This document shows, in pieces, positions 12,428 to 23,359 of a stretch of 64,000 nucleotides of DNA. Each line of letters opens with the position of its first letter. Position 1 is the stretch's first letter. The translations under genes were made by a program, and so were the position numbers. The stretch comes from Boswellia sacra (Eukaryota; Streptophyta; Magnoliopsida; Sapindales; Burseraceae). The stretch lies in assembly GCA_013180625.2 (NCBI GenBank), contig SNVD02006942.1, forward strand, positions 2,108,001 to 2,172,000, in the 5' to 3' direction. The notes below the pieces were generated by a model. The model saw nothing but the letters and a program-made list of their open reading frames with translations. It did no database searches and was not told the DNA's origin.

Positions 12428-15243
12428 ATGGAATCGAACAACCAATCTAGCCATGGGCTCATGAACGCCGAGGGGGGCGGCGGCGGCGGCAATATTCAGA
12501 GAACACAGTACGTATAATTGAAATGCTAGGGCTTGGATGTAAAATTGAAGAAGATGTTGAAAACCTAACCTACTAACCTACTGCTATTTTATTTTTGTTT
12601 GCGAAATTTGGGCAGGTACCCATATGTAACAGGTACATCTGTGATAGCTTTGAAGTACAAAGATGGGATTTTGATGACTGCTGATATGGGAGGTTGGTTC
12701 ATATACCCATCGTCGTGTTGAATTTGTTGATTTAGTTTTTTTATTTTTTTTATGGTTTTGAAGAGAGGGTAGACAATTACTGCTGTTTGTTTAATTGCTT
12801 AAACTGGGGTTAGATAGTATTAAGTCTAATAATAATAAACGGAAATTGGTCAGTGACAGTGTTATCCAGTTTTAAGTTTTTAAGGATTGTAGCGGAGAAC
12901 AAAGGTCACATTATCCTAATATGATTTTTTAGATTCAAAATTTTATAGGGTGAGACTATTGGCTAGTTCAGGGAATGGGAAGCTTCACAAATGTTGTCAT
13001 GGGGTAAGTTGAAGCATTCTTAATTGCGTAGGGTAACAAGAATTTGGTGGAGATTTGTGCATCTACAAGAAAAAAAAATGAATGATTTGGATTCTTCTCA
13101 TCTAAAGAATTTAAAAGTTCCAGGATTTCAGTATAAATTTGTTTGTGTCATTTTCCAAACGCATGACCAAATACAAATAGTGAATCTTAAATATAATATA
13201 TAATGGTCTTCAGAATATTGTGAATAAGAAATGACTCTGCTTTATTATTAGCTTCAAATGTTCCCTGTTTGGCTTTGGGAGTACCTGAAAAATAGTTGTG
13301 AAATAATTCTCATTTGGCAAATAATTAGGATGATTCTTTTACCCTTATGTGAATTTGAATTCCTTTTTATGAGTTTAACTTCTATTACAGCCTGTAAAAA
13401 GAGAAATGATTCTTGTTCTGTTTTCTTTTTACGAAAGAACTGGTGTTTTCTACACATGTAACAGTCAATCCTGCTTTCATAATGCCAAGTGTTTTACACT
13501 GTCTTTGGATTTGTGAAAATTGACCTACATGGTGACTTAGTAAGAAGTCATCAATGACGCTGTATTTTACTTATTTATATTTTATTTAAGCTTTGTTCTA
13601 ACCTCTTTTCCTCATGCCTTGCATGATTTGTCTTGTTGAAATCTTTCTTATCTTCTACATCCTCAAGAATTCGTTTGTTTCATATCACATAGAGGAGTAA
13701 GCTAACTGGTGTGTTTCTCCTAAGTACAAAATTCTTATGATCTTATATTTTCTACACATTTTGCTTCACCTTTCTCAGTTTTGTTGTTTACTTTTACGGA
13801 AATTCTTTGTTAGAGTGTTTAGGAACCTTTGTTGAGTGTGGGGCATCTGTATCATGTCTGTTTAGTACAATGACCGACTTAACTTATGTGCGCATTAATA
13901 ATAATGGTAAAATTCAGGTTCCTATGGGTCGACACTCAGATACAAGAGTGTGGAGCGATTGAAGCCTATTGGAAAGCATTCTCTTCTGGGTGCGAGTGGA
14001 GAATTAAGTGATTTCCAGGAGATTTTGCGTTATCTTGATGAGCTTATGTAAGTAGTATTGGTTAATTTAAAGATAGGAAAATGGGATTTTGTGCTTGGTT
14101 GTATCATTTGAGAATTCAGATGATGTGATTTTGGTTTTTCGGACGTCTAATGTTTGCAGCTTATATGACAATATGTGGGATGATGGGAACTCTTTGGGAC
14201 CTAAAGAGGTGCACAGCTATTTGACCAGGGTTATGTATAACAGGCGTAACAAGTTTGATCCACTGTGGAACTCACTTGTGCTTGGTGGAGTGAAAAATGG
14301 ACAGAAGTATCTCGGCATGGTAAGTCAAAGCTATATCTTGATGCTAATTATCAGCAATATTATCTGTTTAATTGTGACAATGACACCGAAGTATTTGCAA
14401 CTATTGAGTGCCCAGGTTTCAATGATAGGAGTAAACTTTGAGGATAACCATGTAGCAACTGGGTTTGGAAATCACCTTGCAAGGCCAATCCTTCGTGATG
14501 AGTGGCATGAGAACTTGACTTTTGAAGAAGGTGTCAAGTTGCTGGAGAAGTGCATGCGTGTGCTCCTGTATCGTGACAGATCTGCTGTCAATAAGTTGCA
14601 GGTTTGACCTTCTTTATAACACTTTATTTTCATATGTGATAACCAATAGTTTCCATGATGAATTTCTGGTTAAGTGATACATTAATGGAGATTTATGCTC
14701 CTACGTAATGAACTTTCACAAATCCTGTTCCTTATTATTCACCATTGCACTTGTGTGCGATTTCAAAGATTAAAAAAAATCCTTTTCAGGGTAGCCTCGA
14801 GTACGAGGCGTGGCCTTAGAAATTGATCTTGAAAATTTTTTCCAGGGTTTTAGGTGCTTCACATGTGATTTTAACCTTTTGATAAAAAGTTTGAAAATAC
14901 CCTGTTTTTCATTGCAAAATATATTATCGAGAATTTATCTTATTGTCCGTATGTTGTTAATTCTTTTTTATTTATCTTATCGTCCATATGTTGTTAGTTC
15001 TTTTTGTGCAGGGGCTGAAGCATATTTTTCATGCGAATGACTTGCTTCAAATAGTTTGCTTTCAACCGTTGAAAGGGAAATGCTTTTGTAAATTTGTTTA
15101 TCTAAAGCATAAATTTCTGGAAATTGCAGATAGCTAAGATCACTGAGGAAGGCGTAACCATTTCCCAGCCTTACTCATTGAAGACGTTCTGGGGATTCTC
15201 TGCTTTCGAAAATCCAACAGTGGGTGCTGAGGGATCATGGTAG
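12428..15243 (+). CDS. PBG1: 20S proteasome subunit beta-7 (beta type-4, PBG1)
   Basis: Non-catalytic beta subunit of the 20S core particle, which helps close and stabilise the two beta rings in cytosol and nucleus. Exons: 12428-12507, 12616-12692, 13918-14047, 14160-14319, 14416-14601, 15130-15243, all GT-AG. They total 747 nt, 248 aa, close to plant PBG1 length. The N-terminal propeptide has a Gly run (residues 17-22) coded by GGC repeats. The mature beta fold starts near TQYPYVTGTSVIALKYKDG, followed by GGSYGSTLRY and the helix LEKCMRVLLYRDRSAVNKLQ. The C-terminal tail ends VGAEGSW. The beta-7 type lacks the catalytic Thr that opens beta-1, -2 and -5. The first ATG is taken as the start; it follows a pyrimidine-rich leader. 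The long second intron (1225 nt) shows no other gene. Confidence 0.96.
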
Positions 15244-15702
15244 TTGGCACGAGATACTGGAGAATTATTTATTTCGGTCATCTGTATGCTTTTTCAAATA
15301 TTCTCCTTCACTGTGGAGTTGAAGATGCACAAGTTATTAGGAATGTTCTAGATTTGCGTTTATTTTAAACCGGTAACTTGTAAACTGTGACTTGATGTGT
15401 CACACTAAAAGATTCTGATGGTAAGATGTTGGCTTGCGATAACCATGTTATTTTGATATCATTTGAAACGTTAATGCCTGCCGCCTTCTTGGCTTATTCC
15501 TTTTTGTTCTTACAACGGTGTCAAACATCCTTTATGCTGTGCGTGTTAAAGGAACAAAATTTGTTTGCTTTTAATTCTCTTATGTATGTCTGTACCAACC
15601 GTTAAATTAGCCGCTAAAAGCAGAATTGCTCTTGGGCGTGGGAGGGTGGTTGGTATGGGGGCATGTAAATAGATTCCCAGCAATGTGAAAGCCATCCCAT
15701 AT

Positions 15703-15952
15703 TTGGTACGTTCTTAAGCCTGCGAATCGTGTATTCCCGTGGGTTTCAAATTGCCTTAAACTTACATGAACCCCTTCTGATAGTTGAGTTGGGATTCCAG
15801 GGAATCCCAAACCTGCGGCCTCCTTTGGTACGTTATTAAGCCTGGGAATCATGTATCCCCGTGGGTTTCAAATTGCCTTAAAGTGGGTTAACATGAAACC
15901 CTTTTGACAGTTGAGTTTGGGATTCCAGGAAATCCCAAACCTGCGGCCTCCT
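15703..15952. repeat. Direct tandem duplication, unit about 122-128 bp
   Basis: Two adjacent copies (15703-15824 and 15825-15952) share TTGGTACGTT, GGGTTTCAAATTGCCTTAAA, GTTGAGTT and CCCAAACCTGCGGCCTCCT. They differ by scattered substitutions and small indels, so the duplication is not recent. The sequence begins TTGGTACG, a pattern common at the ends of plant transposons, but I find no terminal repeat or target duplication. It lies about 460 bp past the PBG1 stop. Confidence 0.85.
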
Positions 15953-16019
15953 GCAAAGGTGAAAAAAAAAAAAAAAAAAGAAAGAAAAAAGAAGAAAGAA
16001 ACAAATCGAGTGGTGGTAC

Positions 16020-16475
16020 GGTGGATTTAGAAGAGGAAGGCGATGTGAGGTGATGATGGTGGAGTGGAAGCGGGGAAAGTGCAATCAATGTGGGAGGGCG
16101 AGTGGTGGTATGGTAGAAGAGGGAAGAGATGCGGTGGAAGCGATAGAGTCGAGTGGTGGTGCGGCAGAAGCCGGGACGTGCGTGGAAGCGAGAGAGGTGC
16201 GATGGAAGTTGGGACGTGCGGTGGACGCGGGGGAGGCTAGTGGTGCTGCGGTGGAAGCGGGAGAGGTGCGATGGAAGTCGGGACGTGCGGTGGACGCGGG
16301 GGAGGCTAGTGGTGCTGCGGTGGAAGGGTAGAGTCGAGCTGTGCTGCGGTGGAAGCGGGAGAGGTACGATGGAAGCGAGAGTTGCGATGGAAGCCCGGAA
16401 GCGCGATGGAAGGGGAAGAGGCCGAGTGGTGGTGCTGTGGAAGAGGGAAGAGGTGCGGTGGAAGTGGAAATTGGA
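16020..16475. repeat. GA/GC-rich minisatellite with two exact-length 69-bp units
   Basis: A purine-rich block (GTGGAAGCG, GCGATGGAAG, GGGAGAGGTGCG motifs) stands out from the AT-rich surroundings. Two nearly identical 69-bp units lie at 16188-16256 and 16257-16325, flanked by shorter degenerate units. It follows an A-run at 15962-15980. All-frame openness here comes from the repeat and its low T content, so no gene is called. Confidence 0.8.
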
Positions 16476-19400
16476 TTTTTTTTTTTAAATTTTATTAGGG
16501 ATTTTTGTTTGTTAATTTTTGTTTAGGATTATATATATATATATATATTTATTTTTTCAATAGTATGAAATTTAAATAATTTAAATATTAAAAAAATTTA
16601 TATTTTGGAATTTAATTATATTGGTTTTTTTGAACATATTAAAAAATTAATTATCAAATTTAAATAAATTAAATAAAATTAATATATTTTATGATTATAT
16701 ATAATGAAATTAAAAATCTCAAAACTTAGTATGTTAGAAAAATCTTCAAAATTTCGTGTTAAATATGAAAAATAAAATAAATATTTTTCACATTTAAAAA
16801 AACTTAATTATGAAGTTTACTAATAAATTAAATAAAATTAGTATATTTCTATATATAATCCAATCGCAGGAATCTATTCTCATATAAATCAAAGACAAGA
16901 TTTTTGTAGGTAATTAAATACAGTAATATTATTTTTTTAAGTATTAGATTTTAATATTTTACATTCTCAGCGATACAAATTCTATTTCTAAGATTAACAA
17001 TCCGTAGTTCTGTGTTACTCTTTGTACCAAAAAAAAAAAAATAAAAATTCTTGGTCCAGCATCCAACATGTTGTTACATGGCCCCGTCTGTTTAGCTATT
17101 CACTATTTTTTATATTTTCATTTTCAGGTGGGTACCTTATGGAACGTTCGGTAAGTGCTTGTTTAGTTATTTTTGTTTCAAAAAAAAAAAAACACAAAAC
17201 ACAAAACTTAAGTACAATACATGCAAAACTTATCCTGTTAGGACCCGTTTAATTATAAATTATGCGTTTTTATTTTTAAAAAAATCTAGTTAAATGTGAG
17301 AATGATAAATATGTTTACGCATTTTATGAAAAATTAAATTATATTACACAATTTACGAAAGACTGAATTGTTGAAAATATGTTTAGTTATGTATATTTGA
17401 AAGTTTTCACTTGGAATGAAATATAATTAAAGACAATTAAAAAAATTATTTTCAAATATCATATAATCATAAAAAATAATATTTATTAAGTAATATAATT
17501 TATAATGAAAAGATAAAAATTATTTACAAAAAATAAAAAAATAAACACAAGGCAGATTAATGAAAGGAGAGAAAAAACAAATTTTTTTTTCGTATTTCTT
17601 TAAAACCAAAGATTGTTGCAAATTTGGCTGGGTAGGATCAAATCAACGTTGCTTTCTCTTATTTACAAGTTCTAGCGAAATCCTGAATTTTCTGGAGCTT
17701 GTTTCCAGAACCACTCATCTTTTTTCTATTATATGAAATATTTGGTAGAATGAGATTCTCAGACTCTGTTTGGGACAATAATTAGCAATTTAGCTTAAAC
17801 ATGTGCTGCATGATTGCGGTTCAAAGGGCGCAGCCTGCAATGATTGGAACTTTTCCATTGAGGGGATTGTTTCTTTCCAAGCTAACTCAATCAGAAAATA
17901 GTAACTCCCAACTAAAGCATGCATGAAAACTATTCACTTCAAACCTACAAGCATTATTTCAGTAGTACATTTTTTTTTTAACTGAGTTATCCAGATCAGC
18001 TTACGTGTATTACGACTAATCTTCGAAGGAGATTAGTGCAATCACAACCCACTGTCACGGTTTCTTACTTAAATCATGGAGGAGGCTATTGTGGAGACTC
18101 GAATCTAGGATTTCACCATTGGTACTGTACCAACTCTATTCTGACCCGCTTCACTATTTGAACCAACTCATTGTGTGTATTTCAGTAGTAATTGACATAT
18201 CCAGTGTTCAATATTGCTTAAAACATGGCTGAAGTTTCTAGCACCTGATATACATCATGCTTGCAGTGATGCATAACTTACAACACAAATTTTTATACGG
18301 ACCATGCATGTAAATTGTGTTAAACATCCTGAGAATTTACTTCTTTTCCCATCTTGCCTGCAAACAAAAGAGAGAGAACCAAAAAAAAAAAAAAAAAAAA
18401 AAAAGAGTCCCCATCTCGCCTGCAAACAGAAGAATAAAGAAGAAATTAAACATTTAAGTTACAAAACGAGAAAGTGGAGACGGATACTTAACCAGCTTCA
18501 GAACTTGCTTTTCTCTTGAGAACTTGATGAAGCATGCACAAGGTTTCCCATGCTGGAGAAATGATGCCGGCAGCCACACCCATGTTAAAAGTTGAACACG
18601 GCTGTGTGGGTGACGGTGCCATCTCTCCTGCATAGCAAACATATTGATGCTAGTTATCCTGATCTCTTTCTCGTAGAGCAGGTGCTTTTAATGTAAATGG
18701 AAGTCATATGTTGCCTGTTATGCATAGAATATTCACTTTTTCTCAACACTGGCTCCACTTATATTGGCCTCTATAGTGCTAAGCAATCATGAACCTGCCA
18801 GTGAAAACATTATTTGGGTAGCAACTTTTGTTGTTTAGCATGTGTGGTTAGAAATGCAGATTAATATATGCTAAATTGGAGCCATTTGAGGTCAGCTTTG
18901 GGACGTCAGCTAGCTATTTACATATCATTGAAAAAAGCTAAGCAGCCACGTTAGTCTAATTCTACAATTATGCTTACAATGTAAAGAAGAGCTTTAATTC
19001 AGCAGTCCTTTGTGATTTTATCGTCACCGGTAAAGCTTCAAGGAATTTTCATTTGTCTATTGGATCTTCATGTTAAACTTTTAACAGGAACTTGACATCT
19101 GTTGTTCCATGTTTCACTATTTTTGCTTTTTCAATGGTAGTACTGCCGAATTCAAAGTTAAGTGATTTTCATTAGTGGCTAGTGACCTGGTTAATTGGTC
19201 TCTTTTTCTTAGTGATAAAGTGAAAGAAAAAGAGATGGGGAATCAAGACAAATATAATGACATGTGCATATGTATTCAGATTCTGAAAAAATGTGTCAAT
19301 GGGGCCTTTTCGTTTGTGGATTTCAGGTTCTCTTAGGCACTAATGTTGGTCTCAGAAACACTTCTTACATCCAACTCAAGAGTTCCTGGAACACTGTTTG

Positions 19401-22290
19401 GTTTTATTTTCTTGGCAAATAAATAACAATCAAGGCCAATTAAATTCACTTCAATAACAATAGTGGCACTTTATAGGAGTTAATCAAATGATGCTTGAGA
19501 GATCTCATATTCTTGTAAAATTCTGCAGCTAGCTAAGATTCCAGGCCATCTTTCAGTTCAGGAACAATCTCAGAGGACCTTGAAAAGCTATGTCAAGTGT
19601 CTTTGTGAAGGGATTAATAATTGAATAGGCTCCAGAACTGCAATGAAAATGACGCTGACCTAACACACTAGCACATGCGCTTTCTACCTCACAAGCTTAT
19701 CCGATGCTCAAGTTCACCTAGAGATGAATCATGACTGGCTAAGAAACTGGTTGGCCATCCTCTTAATCTGATGCTTCGTGTGTGGCGGGCGCTTAAAAGA
19801 GGTGGGCCTGTTTATAGTTATTAAGGTTACAAATGGTTGCATGTGCTTGTTTTGCATGCCTTGAATTGACTTTGAGTGACATTAATTTAGCTTTCAGTGG
19901 CAGATCAAATCACCATCATTAGCGTTAGAGACTTGAGACATCAAAACTCTCACAAACAAATATATATAAACAATTTTTTGCCTTTTGAACCGTTTTATGT
20001 AAAAAAATGCTTTTCAACAAAACAAAATTATTTTCTACTTGTGTATAATTTCTATGATCTGCACAATAGAAAAAGCAAAACGTAGGCACCTCAAGTGTTG
20101 GTTTACCAATAAAGACAAAGTTTGGTCTGGGGTGAGATTAATTTTATAAGAAATTAGACAAAACGATTCTTCTTTATCGGAATGTTGAAATTATTGAAGA
20201 CAGAGAAATTGAACAACCCTGAAAGCAAAACACTTCCTCTTGGCTGTGGTTGGACATAACATTGTTTACGCAAAACGAGCAGAAGGACCACAGTTATTTT
20301 GGGTTTGGACCAATTTATCATAGATCAAAACATGCCAAGGTTTGGGCCGAATCCAATATTGGTCCTGCTTGTTCTGAAATATTGTTGAAAGTAGTTCTAT
20401 TCGGAACCATTTTTTATCTCAATAAACATTATGCTAAATTTAGTAAGGATATAATAGTAATCTTATAAAATTTTATGCGTATAATAAATTATCTTTATCC
20501 TCAACATCAAATTTAAAATATATTTTATACATATTTTAATATTCTAATAAACTAAATCAGTTATTATATTTTAATGATATCTATTTTTTTTCATATTATT
20601 CTACTGTTGCAATTCTTAAAGATGACATTACATAATCAATAATTAATAACTCTTATATAATTTTAATATTAATCAATTATGTTTTATTTTTATTATTTAA
20701 TGTTTCATGTTTATGCTTCACACAAGCTAACATTTTCTTAAATTTCATATTGAAGAGAGGAAAATAAAGTTAGAATTTTTCTCACTTAGGTATAGTGAAT
20801 TTATATGAATGAATTCCTTTGGCATTATATACAAACTTTAAGTCATTGTTCTGCTATAAAGATTGAATTTGGACCTTCGAACGTATCAGTCTCAATGAAT
20901 AGATTATGAATGAAAATAGTAAACAAAATAGTGATATTTCATTCATTAGTTTGAGTGAAATATTGAGTGAAATAGGAAACAATTGATAGAGGAAGAAGAT
21001 AAAAGGATTTAGCAAAGAGAAAAAAAAAGGAAAGATAAATATAAATATAAATATATGAAAAAGGTTGGAGCATGGTAAAACTATACAAGGAAAATAAAGA
21101 TTTTTTCAAGTATATCAAGTCAATTATTACACATTCTTATTTAATATGTTTTTATTACCATTTTATTCTCTATTAAAATTAAGATAGGGTTTGATGAGAT
21201 GAATAATGGGGGATAAATATAATTACCATATTATGAAAGGCTTTTTATATTTTGAAAACAAGTGACAAAGAAGTGTGAATGTTTGTGCTATCTAACATTT
21301 TTTCAGTGCCAACGATTTTCATATTAGTTGGACTAAAACGTTTTTGGAATTGATTCCTTATAACGAAAACATTAACATTTACATAACTTTTTATTTGTAA
21401 TACAAATTTCTTTATTCAACATGACAAAACTTAAATATTTTGTTTTTAGTCATTAAAAGAAACAAGAAGAAAGACGGAGAAATTAAGGGACTTTCTTGAT
21501 AAATAATCTTATTTTAAAAAATTTGCATGCTACAATATCCAACGGTATTTGATCCATGCGTCCGATAGTATACAATAGACAAGTGTCGGATACTCGACAA
21601 AGAGTTATGGTATGTAAATTTTTAAGACACATTCATTTTTATAATTCATACTTAAATTTGAGAGATGTTTTAATTTTTAAAATTTTATGAGAAAGGAAAA
21701 CATTAGCGATTTATTTAATTTCTTTTTGAAATCCACCTTTGAAAAAAAAAATTCTGAGGTTCTTCTACAGAAATATCAAATAAGTGCTGAGATGCTAGTG
21801 CATTTATAGATGATAATAAGAGAGACGCTGCAGAGGCAGAGGCAGGGCTTCTCTAAATGGTAGACATGTATAGAAATGTGCAAGCTTGATGATACGGTTC
21901 CAAAAAAATGACAAGGGGTGACCCAATATAATAAATTTACTGAAAATGGGTCCTTGGCTGTCATGGCATTTTCTATTCACTACAAGTTTTGAATCTTTTG
22001 ATTTACTTCCTCACCCATCTCAAGTGGCAGATTATCAAGAAGTGAAATATTTACACGAGCATGCATAATACCACAGCGTTGTGATACATTTAGTTATTGG
22101 CACTTTATTATATGTTAAAAAATAATTGAATTTTTTTTAAATGTCGTATATTCTCTTTTCCTAATTTTGTTCGATCTAAGACACCATCTAAAATAATATA
22201 GAAATACATAATTGAATGGGTTTACCAAATTACCAAAAATCATTTAAAATACTTTTTATTTTCCTACATCCAAACAACGACTTATTCTGT
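16476..22290. other. Gene-poor intergenic region
   Basis: I find no supportable coding gene in this 5.8 kb. It contains very AT-rich DNA (16480-17000, with an AT run at 16531-16549), a copy of a dispersed AT-rich repeat (about 17240-17600), an A-run at 18380-18404 lying between two copies of a CTGCAAACA(A/G)AAGA motif, and mixed-composition sequence from 17650 to 19850 that could hold a non-coding transcript but shows no conserved reading frame. Part of 21530-21690 resembles 53965-54120 (shared CTTAAATTT and GTCCGA motifs), suggesting another dispersed repeat family. Confidence 0.5.
17240..17600. repeat. Dispersed AT-rich repeat, copy 2
   Basis: Partner of the 11860-12210 repeat, same orientation, with the shared 29-base identical core at 17497-17525. 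It begins near GGACCCGTTTAATT, a pattern often found at the start of small plant transposons. No target duplication could be fixed. Confidence 0.6.
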
Positions 22291-22773
22291 CGCGAGTGTG
22301 CCAATTTATCTGAAACTTCCAACAGTTAGAATCCATTTACTCCTTTTACAGTGGACACGGCGCACACAGAAAAAGGCAAACGAGGCATCATTATCTGCGA
22401 TCATTGATGTTGCTTTAAATGCTTTGAGAGTGAAAGAGAGAAGGAGAGAAGCATACACGACAAATCTCCTAACCCAATTCCAAGCCCAAATCAGAGAAAA
22501 ACCCCATTGCACGTCTCATACTATCATCTTTTTTTTTTTTTTTTTTTTTTTTCCTTTTTCAACTTTGATCAGAGAAATATGCAGTCCATGCTCAACCTCC
22601 ATGGCACCTATGGCCTCCCTCTATGTATTTCTGGGATCCCACATCATCTCCCTCTTTCCAAAGAGTCTCTCTCTGTCTCTCTTTGTTGTTTAATTTGTGT
22701 GTTAAAATAAATATGCCAATCAGTATTGCTTTATATGATCTTTCAAGTTATGTTGTGATTTTCTTGGTGCAGG

Positions 22774-22986
22774 ATGGCTGATCATGATCGCAGAAGGGAG
22801 GCCATGAGGAAGCAAATATCGGAGGCTAGAGAACGATCACTGCATGCAAATCAGGAGATGGGTACTGGGAGAAACTGGTTGAGAGAGCTCGAACAGATCA
22901 TAGAAGGTGAGGTTGATGGAGATCTAGCCAGTGTTTTGCAGGATCTGTCCAACATTTGCTTGATTTGTACAGCAAAAGCCGCCTAG
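22774..22986 (+). CDS. Small uncharacterised protein, 70 aa
   Basis: I do not recognise this protein. It opens with a highly charged, Arg-rich segment (MADHDRRREAMRKQ, residues 1-14), runs through ERSLHANQEMGTGRNWLREL and the acidic IIEGEVDGD, and ends SNICLICTAKAA. It would be soluble and mostly helical, with two Cys near the end and no signal peptide. The start codon lies one base after a good splice acceptor (pyrimidine-rich, GTGCAG), so a leader exon upstream (about 22420-22690) is likely. The best support for real coding is the relic at 28987-29225: there, aligned codons show Q/R, E/D, L/M and R/K exchanges, several silent changes, and a conserved stop. It could still be a transcribed non-coding locus. 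Confidence 0.55.
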   Translation: MADHDRRREAMRKQISEARERSLHANQEMGTGRNWLRELEQIIEGEVDGDLASVLQDLSNICLICTAKAA

Positions 22987-23359
22987 CTTTGTTAAAATTA
23001 TTGTCATATATTTAGTTTAGTCACTCTTTTAATTGTCTTAATTTCTTTAGTAATTATATTTATTTTTGTTTTGCTATTTATGTTAGCTATTCTCCCTGTA
23101 TGGTTTCTGTGATCTTGGGGTTTGATCTTTTCTTAGATACTGTCTTTCTTTTTAGCTGATAGCCTGCAGATGTATTTACTTTTTACTGTACTGACCATAG
23201 ATACAAGAAATTGTGTTGTAGAAAACTAAAATACAAATCAAGTACCTTACCCAACGTGAAGCTAGTGAAATTGATTTTTTTTTTCTTTTCACTGATATAT
23301 AGAAAACAAACTTAATGAATTTATTTATATAATCTTATTGTCACTGTATCAACTCTGTA

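Noticed and set aside
16050..16488. Overlapping open frames of 90-110 residues, rich in Arg, Gly and Trp
   Set aside because: All frames are open because of the purine-rich minisatellite; no start context, splice sites or known domain.
18454..18642. 62-residue minus-strand Cys-containing frame resembling a small peptide
   Set aside because: No signal peptide or conserved Cys pattern; likely chance.
22298..22693. 131-residue open frame before the small gene
   Set aside because: It crosses a long T-run giving poly-Phe and does not match any family; more likely a leader exon and intron.
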